A stretch of DNA of 32,858 bases from NCBI GenBank assembly GCA_001792305.1, contig MGGH01000016.1, forward strand, positions 1 to 32,858, written 5' to 3'. Position numbers and translations under genes: made by a program. The notes under the pieces are model-generated. The model did not search any database, was not told the DNA's origin, and saw nothing but the letters and a program-made list of their open reading frames with translations. Origin of the DNA: Candidatus Woesebacteria bacterium RIFCSPHIGHO2_01_FULL_39_23. GTDB lineage: Bacteria > Patescibacteriota > Microgenomatia > UBA8517. Every line of letters begins with the position of its first letter. Positions within the stretch are counted from its first letter, which is position 1. Below are positions 23,117 to 31,390 of the stretch, piece after piece.

Positions 23117-25373
23117 AAATAGAATATTTTTTGGGGTTCTACTAATGCTTCAGGTTTTAAACTTGCTGGTTTCTTTGGACATAAATTATTTTTTTATTCG
23201 ACCCATATTTGGTATGGCCTTTCTTGCTTTTGTTCCAGGCGTGCTATTAATGTTGGCATTAAAAATAAAGAAAAAAATATTTTGGGAAGCAATTGTGTAT
23301 GTGGTAGGTTTAAGTGTTACTTTTTTGATGTTTGCGGGCTTGATAACAAATTGGGTACTGACCAATTGGAAAATAAGTGAACCACTTTCAACTTCTCATT
23401 TAATAGTTGTCTTTAACTTTTTTATAATAATCCTTCTAATTTTAGCAATGGCAAGAAACAAAAGAATCGTCTGGACAATAAAATTGCCTAAACTTAAATT
23501 TATAGACTGGTTATCGTTATCTATCCCTTCAATCTTTCCGGTTCTTGCCATTTTTGGAGCAGTAACTTTAAACAACGACAATTTCAACCCATATACAACT
23601 ACTATGCTAGGATCGATCGCATTATGGGTCGTAATGGTTGCTATATTCGGTAAAAAATTAGATCGGAATATTTATCCAGCATCTTTATTTTTTATATCTC
23701 TAGCACTCCTTTTCATGACCTCTTTACGGGGATGGTATACAACTGGACACGATAACCAGCTTGAGTATTTCGTATTTCAATTAACCAAGTCTGATTACAC
23801 TTGGGACATTTCCGAGTACCGCGATCCGTATAATGCCAGCCTAAGCATCACAATCTTGCCTACCGTATTTTATTCGCTATTGGGAATAAACGACGTGTAT
23901 ATCTACAAGACGATATTCCAAATAATCTTTTCTTTAATCGGAGTAAGTTTATTTTTGTTTTTTGAGAGATATACTTCCAGGTTTGTTGCTTTACTCTCGG
24001 TATTTAGCTTTATTTCATTTCCAACTTTTATAAACGACATGCCAATGTTGAATAGGCAAGAAATTGCAATGTTTTTTTTCTCATTAGTCCTTCTTGAACT
24101 TTTTGCTAAAACTCCCAGGTCGAAAGTAAATAGAATACTTTTTTTAATTTTTGGCTTCAGTATGGTGGTATCTCATTACTCTACAACTTATATAGCAATT
24201 GCTCTATTTGTTTTCGTTTATGTAGCCATTCATGTTCTCAAGAAAAATCCTTTAGGAATTATGAAGAAGTTGAAAATTAGACCGACTAAATCACGGCTAA
24301 GTCTAGGTATGATTCTACTCCTTTTTGCCCTTACTCTTCTATGGAACGTCCAGTTGACAAATACAACTACAGGTTTAACCAGAGTAATTACTGAGACATA
24401 CAAAAACCTTGGAAAAACTTTTAGCCAAGATCTCAAATCAGGTGGAGTCCTTTACAGCTTGTTTAGCTGGCAAAGTCTTGATAAAGAAGAACTTTTGAAA
24501 GATTATGTCAAGACAGGTATCGACGAGGCTAGACTACGGACCAGTAGAGACCGACTATATGATGAAGCAATTTATTCTGAATATGCAATAAATCTAGTTG
24601 ATGATCACAGAAGCCCACCGAGAAATATTGGTCAGTGGCTTATAAATTACCAAATAGACCCTTTTGGAGTGAATTTTTATTTGAGACAAGTAATTGCGAA
24701 GATAATTCAGGTGTTTATGATTATTGGACTTATAGTTATTCTGCTTCGAAAGAGTAAATTTGTCAAAAATCTAGACTTTGAATACTTGGTATTAGTTTTC
24801 GCAAGTTTTGTTACTCTTGCAATTTTTATTGTTTTGCCAGTTCTTTCAATAGAATATGGAACCCAACGCCTTTTCCAGCAGACTCTTATGATTTCTTCAT
24901 TGCCTATGGTAATAGGTTTTTTTGCGTTTTTGGGCAGTCGTATTTCGGTGGCAGTTCTAGTTACCATATTTTTGTCTCTTTCGGGTTTCATACCTTATAT
25001 TACTGGTTTTTATTATCCACAGCTGCATTTGGAAAACGACGGTGTTTATTATGACTCCTATTTACTACATAAGTCAGAGGCAGAATCTATGAAATGGCTG
25101 AGTGAAAATTATAGTACCCTGTATGATATTTACTCCACTTCATCATCTCACTCTAAACTAAAATCCTTGACAGGATTGTTTTCTTACAAAAATGTGCTTC
25201 CGGGAGTTTTGACTAAAGAGGCATACGTGTACCTAGATTACACGAATGTAGACAAACAAGAAGATATAGTAAGCCATAAAGGAGATCTTTTTATCTACAA
25301 ATACCCAATCAAATTCTTGGATCAAAATAAAGATCTTATATATTCAAACGCAGAGACAATAATTTATAAATGA
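23103..25373 (+). CDS. Large polytopic membrane protein, DUF2206-like
   Basis: About 756 residues with some 13-15 hydrophobic segments and a soluble C-terminal end. The signature region is GHDNQLEYFVFQ followed by YNASLSITILPTVFYSLLGI and a conserved LNRQEIAMFFFSLVLLELF. This fits DUF2206, a membrane family of archaea and bacteria that I associate with glycan loci. A GT-C type fold with an acidic residue in the first large loop is possible, which would make it a glycosyltransferase or polymerase, but this is inference. ATG 23103 is preferred over ATG 23091 because AAGGG lies just before it; both are in frame. The stop overlaps the next GT4 (ATGA). Confidence 0.65.
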   Translation: MKITKNRIFFGVLLMLQVLNLLVSLDINYFFIRPIFGMAFLAFVPGVLLMLALKIKKKIFWEAIVYVVGLSVTFLMFAGLITNWVLTNWKISEPLSTSHLIVVFNFFIIILLILAMARNKRIVWTIKLPKLKFIDWLSLSIPSIFPVLAIFGAVTLNNDNFNPYTTTMLGSIALWVVMVAIFGKKLDRNIYPASLFFISLALLFMTSLRGWYTTGHDNQLEYFVFQLTKSDYTWDISEYRDPYNASLSITILPTVFYSLLGINDVYIYKTIFQIIFSLIGVSLFLFFERYTSRFVALLSVFSFISFPTFINDMPMLNRQEIAMFFFSLVLLELFAKTPRSKVNRILFLIFGFSMVVSHYSTTYIAIALFVFVYVAIHVLKKNPLGIMKKLKIRPTKSRLSLGMILLLFALTLLWNVQLTNTTTGLTRVITETYKNLGKTFSQDLKSGGVLYSLFSWQSLDKEELLKDYVKTGIDEARLRTSRDRLYDEAIYSEYAINLVDDHRSPPRNIGQWLINYQIDPFGVNFYLRQVIAKIIQVFMIIGLIVILLRKSKFVKNLDFEYLVLVFASFVTLAIFIVLPVLSIEYGTQRLFQQTLMISSLPMVIGFFAFLGSRISVAVLVTIFLSLSGFIPYITGFYYPQLHLENDGVYYDSYLLHKSEAESMKWLSENYSTLYDIYSTSSSHSKLKSLTGLFSYKNVLPGVLTKEAYVYLDYTNVDKQEDIVSHKGDLFIYKYPIKFLDQNKDLIYSNAETIIYK

Positions 25374-26446
25374 AAAAACTAAGGTTGGGATTACTGGTTT
25401 TGTCAAACAGTTGGGGAGGCGCCGAAGAATCTATTTACAATATGGCAAAAAATATTGACAAGAAGGAGTTTGCAGTAAGTCTTTTGGTGAACGAATTCCT
25501 TTGCGATAGATACAAAGATATCAGGAGTGTAAGTGTTGTAAATCTCGGCCGGCTTGAATCAAACAAAAAGATTCAGAAAGTTTATACTTTAATAAAAATT
25601 CGATCCAGATTATTTGAGTCTGTCAAAAAATACCGCATAGAAATTATTCACGCCCGACTTGAAAACTCATTAATACTACTTGGAACAATGCTTAATAAAC
25701 CCTCTGTCCCTCTGGTTTTTACCCTTTGCGGAGATGAAACAAAAATTTATCATAATCCCAAAACCTTGGAACAAAAATTGATTCGGATGTTTTTAAATAG
25801 GATGCTTAAGGATAATGATGTGACAGTTACTTCGGTCTCAAATTGGCTGGTAAAGGATTTTGATAAAGAAAATAAAACTAAAATAAAAGTTATTTCAAAC
25901 GGTGTAGACATTAATAAATTTCGTCCACTGAAGCTAAGAAGATTTAATAAATCGATACTATTTGTAGGCAGATATGTCGAAGGCAAAGGCATAGAAGATT
26001 TATTGAAAGTGGCAAGACAACTCAAAAACTATAAATTTATATTTGCAGGAAAAGGGCCTTTGGTTAGCTTATTAAAGTTAGAAAACACAAAGGATATAGG
26101 TTTCCAAAGAAGAGAAAGTCTTATTAAGCTTTATTCGCAAGTTACTCTTTGCACTTTTCCATCATATTCAGAGGGTATGCCCATGGTAGGTTTGGAGGCT
26201 ATGGCTTGCGGCACACCAGTGGTCGCGTCGTATGTCGGGTTTGGCGAATACATAGATAATAGAGTTGATGGACTGATTATAGAACCCGGGAATATTATTC
26301 AGCTTAAACGTGCAATTCTTAAGCTTATGGAAAATTCCAACTTACGTAAACGTTTGGGGAAAAACGCTAGAAAAAAGGCACTAAAATATGATATAAAAAG
26401 GGTCGTTCTTAAATATCAAGATTTGTACCGTGAAGTAGCCAAATAG
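25370..26446 (+). CDS. Family 4 glycosyltransferase (fourth of four)
   Basis: A 358-residue GT-B enzyme starting LGLLVLSNSWGGAEESIYNMAKNI. The donor domain shows FVGRYVEGKGIEDLLKVA, FAGKGPLVSLL and YSEGMPMVGLEAMACGTPVVASY with the EX7E glutamates. It is coupled to the DUF2206-like gene by ATGA and is the last gene of the plus-strand run. Its final 31 bases overlap the 3' end of the minus-strand flippase gene, so the two transcripts collide with no terminator between them. Confidence 0.86.
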   Translation: MKKLRLGLLVLSNSWGGAEESIYNMAKNIDKKEFAVSLLVNEFLCDRYKDIRSVSVVNLGRLESNKKIQKVYTLIKIRSRLFESVKKYRIEIIHARLENSLILLGTMLNKPSVPLVFTLCGDETKIYHNPKTLEQKLIRMFLNRMLKDNDVTVTSVSNWLVKDFDKENKTKIKVISNGVDINKFRPLKLRRFNKSILFVGRYVEGKGIEDLLKVARQLKNYKFIFAGKGPLVSLLKLENTKDIGFQRRESLIKLYSQVTLCTFPSYSEGMPMVGLEAMACGTPVVASYVGFGEYIDNRVDGLIIEPGNIIQLKRAILKLMENSNLRKRLGKNARKKALKYDIKRVVLKYQDLYREVAK

Positions 26447-27651
26447 AAAAGGCTCATTAGTGTATTGCCGATCAGCCAGGCCCAACCAATTCCAACAAGA
26501 GAAAGGTTAATTAATATAAGGCTTAAGCCTAATATAGTTACAGCACCCAAAAAATTTATTAAAATTAGTTTTTTTAGTTCACCATTTATTCTTACTATAT
26601 TTGAAAAAAGTGCATTTATGGCAATAAAGACGGTAGATAACGAAAGTAACTTTAAAAGTTCCGATCCTTGAGTGGAATATTCTTTACCAAAGAAAAGAAG
26701 AATGTAGTTCCCTAAAAACATAATACCAATAACTGCTGGTATCAGTACTAAACAAAAGGCTTTGAGAGCCTTTTTTGTGTTCAGGGCTAACTCAGCCTCG
26801 TTTGTAGAAGTTTCTGCAAAAAAAGAGCTTGCAATTGCCTCAGGCAGCATGAAGAGAAATGTTGCAATCGACATATCAATATAATAGTAAGCTGAATTTT
26901 GGGGTCCAGCGATACTTGTTATGATAAGAGGCATTGCAAGTTTCGGGGCTCTTTCTAAAAACTCACTTACATAATTTACGAATGAATACAAAAATATTTT
27001 TTTAGTTACATCAATTTTTATTATTGGCTTAAATTCATAGTTGAATTTTTTTGTTAGAATTATAAGGCTAACAATACAGGATATAACTAGTGAAACTAGC
27101 CATGAGGAGAAAATTCCAAGTGCGCCTAAATTGACAAATATAATGATCAGAATTATTTTTAGGAAGTTAAAAATTGTATTTTTTATCAATACGTATTGAG
27201 ATGATCTGTAAGCTCTGAAAATGCTTTTTATTGATTCAGCGAGACTTAAAAAAACGACAAAAATTATAAACATGACACTGACTAAAAGTGAATCGTGAAT
27301 AATAACTAGCTCTGGAGAAATATATCTTAAACCTAAGACAAAGATTAATGATGCAATCAATGAAGTAATGCTGGTTATTACGAAGACAGAATTTATTTTA
27401 TCATTTTTCCTGTCTGAAGCGGGTAAGTAACGAACAAGTCCCATGTTTAGACCCAGCAATGCGAAAGCTACAACTAAATCTGTGGATGAAATTAGAGTTG
27501 ATCCTAGACCAACATCTTGGGTACTAAATACTCTTGTAGCCAAAGCCCAGAATATAAAACCAAGAGCCGTGGAGAGGATATTACTTGCGATCAAATATGA
27601 TGAATTCCTATATAGTGAATCCCCGATAATATTTTTGTAAATTTTTTTCAT
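26416..27651 (-). CDS. Wzx-type oligosaccharide flippase
   Basis: A 411-residue membrane protein with about 11-12 hydrophobic helices and no large soluble domain. The N-terminus (IIGDSLYRNSSYLIASNILSTALGFIFWALATRVFSTQDVGLGSTL) has the pattern of the polysaccharide biosynthesis / MVF flippase family: a short amphipathic start, then a first helix and an F....VG....S loop. Such proteins move lipid-linked sugar chains to the outer face of the membrane. The ATG at 27651 is preferred over a GTG at 27660 because it overlaps the deacetylase stop as ATGA. It is the last gene of a three-gene minus-strand operon. Confidence 0.85.
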   Translation of the reverse strand: MKKIYKNIIGDSLYRNSSYLIASNILSTALGFIFWALATRVFSTQDVGLGSTLISSTDLVVAFALLGLNMGLVRYLPASDRKNDKINSVFVITSITSLIASLIFVLGLRYISPELVIIHDSLLVSVMFIIFVVFLSLAESIKSIFRAYRSSQYVLIKNTIFNFLKIILIIIFVNLGALGIFSSWLVSLVISCIVSLIILTKKFNYEFKPIIKIDVTKKIFLYSFVNYVSEFLERAPKLAMPLIITSIAGPQNSAYYYIDMSIATFLFMLPEAIASSFFAETSTNEAELALNTKKALKAFCLVLIPAVIGIMFLGNYILLFFGKEYSTQGSELLKLLSLSTVFIAINALFSNIVRINGELKKLILINFLGAVTILGLSLILINLSLVGIGWAWLIGNTLMSLFYLATSRYKS

Positions 27652-28370
27652 TTTAAACACTCTAGGGTCTCGCCATTAGTTAAGTATTTAACTCCCGTTC
27701 TGTTGGCGACATAAGCCAAAACTTCCTCCAGCTTCCCCCACCAGTTATTTTGTTCAATTTGCCATGAGTGTCCCCAGAAGTGCCAAATACCGCCATCTTT
27801 TTGTACAACATCGAATGTTTTGCATGAGACCTTAACCCAGTCTCGGTAAAAAGAAAAGGGGATAAATTTGGGATTATTGGCTAAAGCCAAAGCAAGACTA
27901 TAACCAATACTTCTATTAACTGAATGATTTGTAGTTCCCATTTCGAAAAAATCAGAGGGAGGTCTGGTTCTAAACGTTTTGATTGTCCGTGCTCCCAAAT
28001 AGCCCGCCCGCTTTGTTAATTTTTTAATTTCTTCGTTGTACAAACCTTTTGGATAACAAAACATTGGCACTTTTTTTCCCAGTAAATTTTCTAAATACTC
28101 TTTAGATTCTCTTATTTCTCTAGCAGCTTCCTTCAAACTTATTTTTGTTAAGTCGGGATGTGTAATTGTATGAGCGCCTATTTCAAAATCATTATTTAAT
28201 TTTATTGTCTGTTTACTTGTGAGAATGTCCTTTTTCAACCATTGTCTACCATTGGGGGATACATATAGAGTCGCTGGAATTTGGTACCTTCTAAGTAGAT
28301 CTGCAAGTTTAATGTCTAGTATGTGGCCGTCATCCCAGCTTGTGGTAACAATTTTATAATTATAATTCAC
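27648..28370 (-). CDS. Cytoplasmic NodB-like polysaccharide deacetylase (second paralogue)
   Basis: A 240-residue CE4-type enzyme with no signal peptide. Motif 1 is TSWDDGHILD (Asp13-Asp14), motif 2 is HTITH (67-71), motif 3 is CYPKGLYN and the late histidine lies in HFWGHSW. It is a clear paralogue of the plus-strand gene at 20213-20917. Here it sits between a nucleotide-sugar dehydrogenase-like gene and a flippase, coupled by ATGA overlaps on both sides. This placement suggests it deacetylates a lipid-linked intermediate before the chain is flipped; direct substrate evidence is lacking. Confidence 0.85.
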   Translation of the reverse strand: MNYNYKIVTTSWDDGHILDIKLADLLRRYQIPATLYVSPNGRQWLKKDILTSKQTIKLNNDFEIGAHTITHPDLTKISLKEAAREIRESKEYLENLLGKKVPMFCYPKGLYNEEIKKLTKRAGYLGARTIKTFRTRPPSDFFEMGTTNHSVNRSIGYSLALALANNPKFIPFSFYRDWVKVSCKTFDVVQKDGGIWHFWGHSWQIEQNNWWGKLEEVLAYVANRTGVKYLTNGETLECLK

Positions 28371-29158
28371 TTGATGTTTGAAGCTACAAACTCGTCATTG
28401 CTTTTTAATACTTGCTTGAGAAGTTTAGGTTGATATCCCGCTTTTTTTGAACTTACAACAATTGCCTTTAGATCTTTGGGGAAACATTTACCACCAAACC
28501 CCCGTTTGTTGGCAAATACTGATGTGTGCATTTTGTTAATTCTCGGGTCTAAAAGCCACCCCTCTCGAACCTTATGCCAGTTTGCGCCTACTGCACGACA
28601 TATGTTGTAAAACTCATTTACAAAAGTGACCTTTGTAGCAAAAAAACTGTTTTCCAAATATTTAATTAATTCAGCCTCGATAGTTGTGCAGGTGAAGTAC
28701 GTTTTTGTGGGCCCCATAATTGGCTCCAAAATTTCGATTACCTCATTACAGTCGGCTTCTTCGCCACACACAATTAGGAATGGAGTTTCAACCATATCCG
28801 TCCAGTAAGGATGATAATAACTACTTTCACCTATATATTCCGGAGAAAAGCAAATCCGTTTTCCGGTTTTCTTTTTCAATTTATCCGTAGTTCCCGGTTC
28901 AACAGTTGATTTGATTAATATAAGCGGGGTATTTAATTTTTGTACGGCTTCCGTTACAACCGAGATATCACAGGATCCGTCAGGGTTGGAATTTGTCGGC
29001 ACACAAACAACCCCCATGTAGCATGTGTCAATTTCCTTTTGGGGATATTTACCGTCATGCGCCGGGTCATACGTCACAATCTCATAATGCTTTTCGACAA
29101 GCCTCTTAAATGCATTTCCCACAACTCCTTGGCCAATAATTGCTATTTTATTATTCAT
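28367..29158 (-). CDS. Short UDP-glucose/GDP-mannose dehydrogenase family protein
   Basis: The family oxidises C6 of nucleotide sugars to uronic acids in two NAD-dependent steps. The 263 residues cover the NAD-binding Rossmann domain (IIGQGVVGNA, Gly9/Gly11/Gly14) and the central dimerisation domain. Key motifs are STVEPGTT (84-91), FSPEYIGE (104-111), ELIKYLENSFFATKVTFVNE with Lys166 and Asn170, and GFGGKCFPKDL with the catalytic Cys225. The C-terminal nucleotide-sugar binding domain (about 130 residues) is missing; the frame ends cleanly in an ATGA overlap with the next gene, so this is not an obvious frameshift. It is the first gene of its operon, with its own promoter. Confidence 0.82.
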   Translation of the reverse strand: MNNKIAIIGQGVVGNAFKRLVEKHYEIVTYDPAHDGKYPQKEIDTCYMGVVCVPTNSNPDGSCDISVVTEAVQKLNTPLILIKSTVEPGTTDKLKKKTGKRICFSPEYIGESSYYHPYWTDMVETPFLIVCGEEADCNEVIEILEPIMGPTKTYFTCTTIEAELIKYLENSFFATKVTFVNEFYNICRAVGANWHKVREGWLLDPRINKMHTSVFANKRGFGGKCFPKDLKAIVVSSKKAGYQPKLLKQVLKSNDEFVASNIK

Positions 29159-29176
29159 TTAACAGATTAGATCGAC

Positions 29177-29204
29177 ATTATACACATTATAGGAACGAAA
29201 TCAA
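29177..29204 (-). promoter_or_regulatory. Promoter of the dehydrogenase-deacetylase-flippase operon
   Basis: On the minus strand TTGATT (29204-29199), a 16-base spacer and TATAAT (29182-29177) precede the ATG at 29158 by 18 bases. A second TATAAT lies just upstream (29191-29186) without a well-placed -35. The predicted leader is about 12 bases and has no Shine-Dalgarno site. Confidence 0.5.
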
Positions 29205-29277
29205 CCTTTGGTATAAGTCAAGGACATCTTAATAGTCTCTTGGGTGGCCAACGCGATTTGACTTCAACAGGCAGGGG

Positions 29278-30246
29278 TTATGACACGGTTGACTTAATTC
29301 TTTCTCTTAATGAGCCCTTGACGGGATTGAGCTTGTCAACTAAAACAGCCATCTGCCAGCAACAATTCTGAATTTTTTGTGCAACATCGCGTATTCCCTG
29401 TTCGTCAGCAATTTTTCCCTTAATACGCATGCTTTCTTCAATAGAATAAAACATGTCTATGGCATCGGGATATTCTCGAAAAAACTGCACACCGGACAGA
29501 GAATGCATAAAAGTTTGACTAAATACATCGCTGTAGGTTGAAGGAGGTTTATGGTAGACATAGGACTGGCCATCCTTGACAATACCATAGCCTGATGATC
29601 TAACTAAACTTACGTATGTGAGGAAATTATCCTCTGACATTATGTTTGGGAAGTGATTGATAACAGATTTTCTGAATGCGTACATGCGGCCAACGATGGT
29701 AATATCTTTTTCCAGATAAAGTTGACTAATTTGATTAGCAATACGGACAGCGAGTATTTGTTTGTTTCCAGCAAAATTTGGAAAAGGTCTTGATGGTATA
29801 CCTATTGCACACAATTTTGGATTCTTCTTCATTGCAATGTACAGTGCCGCGAGACTGTATTGACTCGGTTCTACGTCATCATTAATCACGATTATTATCT
29901 CACTAATAGCCTCTTTTAACATCCTATTTAATGCTTGAGCTTCACCTGGTTTAGAGGTCGCAATTAAGGAGCTACTAATATTCTTATTCGTCTTAGAGGC
30001 ATGATTAAGAGCGTTTCTGGCAACGTACACTGTACTATCCTCGCAAGCATTAGCACAAACAACAATTTTAAGCTGAGAGTTTGACGGAAGAATCTGAGAT
30101 TCCAGATTGACAATCACCTTTCCAATGCTTCTAGATGAATTGTGGGCGGGGATTAAAACTTCTATTGATGATTCCGCATATTCCTCGAGGTCTTTTGGGG
30201 ATAAACTTTTTGTAATTTCAATGCGTTGACCTGTGTGTCTATTCAT
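29278..30246 (-). CDS. Family 2 glycosyltransferase
   Basis: A 322-residue GT-A enzyme from the ATG at 30246, which lies one base after the preceding stop; longer in-frame starts would overlap that gene by up to 80 bases. It shows VLIPAHNSSRSIGKVIVNLE, VVCANACEDSTV, TSKPGEAQALNRML and INDDVEPS, where the aspartates are the metal-binding site. A later stretch MSEDNFLTYVSL resembles the ED catalytic motif. There is no membrane span. It is the last gene of a three-gene minus-strand operon of glycosyltransferases. About 119 bases without a gene separate it from the dehydrogenase operon. Confidence 0.8.
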   Translation of the reverse strand: MNRHTGQRIEITKSLSPKDLEEYAESSIEVLIPAHNSSRSIGKVIVNLESQILPSNSQLKIVVCANACEDSTVYVARNALNHASKTNKNISSSLIATSKPGEAQALNRMLKEAISEIIIVINDDVEPSQYSLAALYIAMKKNPKLCAIGIPSRPFPNFAGNKQILAVRIANQISQLYLEKDITIVGRMYAFRKSVINHFPNIMSEDNFLTYVSLVRSSGYGIVKDGQSYVYHKPPSTYSDVFSQTFMHSLSGVQFFREYPDAIDMFYSIEESMRIKGKIADEQGIRDVAQKIQNCCWQMAVLVDKLNPVKGSLRERIKSTVS

Positions 30247-30247
30247 A

Positions 30248-31390
30248 TTAATGAAAACCATTAGTAACCAGTAATTGTGTAATTTTATCAGTAACAGCCT
30301 GTGCGCCATTGCCGCCGAGGGAATCAATGAAATTACGACAATTGTTTATAGATGCTAAAGACCACTTTCGTCGGTTCTTTACTAACTCGTCTATACGGCT
30401 ACCCATGCCAGTTTGGATTTCTGCTGATTGTTCAAGCTCAGACAATTGTCGCAAAACCTGTTTGCTAGTTTCTCGTGGAGGCTTACCGCGCAAATCAAGC
30501 TTGGGTAAAAAATCCGATAGATGCACAGAAGCCCGCGCAAGACCAAGTTCCCGGAACTCGTCCAACTGAAGGTACTGGCTATTATTTGAGGGTGGAAGAA
30601 AAATCGTGGGAGTACCTGACTCAAAGGCAGATTGTGATGTTACTAAACCCGGTGTTATAAGAAGAACTTCAGACTCTGATAATTCTTTAATAAATCCGTC
30701 ATGTGATCCGCATGTACTAAACTCAAATGGTGTTAATGGAAATCTTTTAAATAACTCCCTCAAGATACATTTACTCGTGGTGACTATGGTTCTTTCAAAC
30801 TGCGACCAGTCAACATCTTTAAGTAATATATCAGTCATGACAAACGGATAATTTGAATCAATTCCCGCTTTGTACCAATAAGACGCCTCACCACCCCCGA
30901 AAGAAATAAGAGCTTGCGATTTTCTTTCAGCATGCTTTATTTTTGGAACTATCGGTCCAACGCTAAAAAGGTTTTTGATTTTAGGTCCGTATTTCGATTC
31001 GTTCACGCTGTCTTTTAAAGATCTTTCTCTAACATACAAATCAATATCAAAGAGTGGCTCCGGTATGGATTCCCAAAACCAAAATAAACAATCGACCCAC
31101 ACCACAGGCTTTCCCAAACATTTTGCAATAATTACACTGGGAAGATCCATGGAACTGATCAATATATCGGCTTGGGTGATTACCTTTTCAAGCGCATCTT
31201 TTGACGCAGGATTGTCTGTATCAATCTTGTATATCTCGGTAAATGGAAAACTCTCAGCAAGCTGCAACGCCGTGCCGAATCCCACAAAAACCAATTCATG
31301 ACCTTGATCTTTAAGTAAGTCGGCTATATCGAGTAATTTCCCAATCGGACCGAAAGCAAAATTTTCTGCTGTTAAAACTAGTTTTGCCAT
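30248..31390 (-). CDS. GT-B glycosyltransferase, MurG/UGT-like
   Basis: A 380-residue protein of GT-B type. The N-terminus LVLTAENFAFGPIGKLLDIADLL has the glycine loop of an acceptor domain. The second domain starts ALISFGGGEAS, and the donor-binding region is LLITPGLVTSQSAFESGTPTIFLPP followed by NNSQYLQLDEF, matching the G...E...G.P...P....Q pattern of MurG and UDP-glycosyltransferases. The pattern SxGKLL with a following glycine-rich strand also recalls cytosylglucuronate synthases of nucleoside-antibiotic pathways, a loose resemblance only. Its start codon directly follows the stop of the upstream gene. Two hand-counted lines (30481-30600) are 50% G+C, above the 33-38% of sampled plus-strand lines. 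Confidence 0.7.
   Translation of the reverse strand: MAKLVLTAENFAFGPIGKLLDIADLLKDQGHELVFVGFGTALQLAESFPFTEIYKIDTDNPASKDALEKVITQADILISSMDLPSVIIAKCLGKPVVWVDCLFWFWESIPEPLFDIDLYVRERSLKDSVNESKYGPKIKNLFSVGPIVPKIKHAERKSQALISFGGGEASYWYKAGIDSNYPFVMTDILLKDVDWSQFERTIVTTSKCILRELFKRFPLTPFEFSTCGSHDGFIKELSESEVLLITPGLVTSQSAFESGTPTIFLPPSNNSQYLQLDEFRELGLARASVHLSDFLPKLDLRGKPPRETSKQVLRQLSELEQSAEIQTGMGSRIDELVKNRRKWSLASINNCRNFIDSLGGNGAQAVTDKITQLLVTNGFH

Noticed and set aside
29241-29277. On the minus strand, a tail ending CGCGTTGGCCACC that resembles the 3' end of a tRNA
   Set aside because: No T-loop of TTC-R-A type, no matching acceptor 5' strand and no D or anticodon arm could be drawn; a tRNA remnant or attachment site cannot be supported.
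30247-30327. Longer N-terminus for the minus-strand GT2, starting at 30327
   Set aside because: It would overlap the upstream gene by 80 bases and adds a non-family hydrophobic stretch; the ATG at 30246, one base past the upstream stop, fits the operon's tight spacing.
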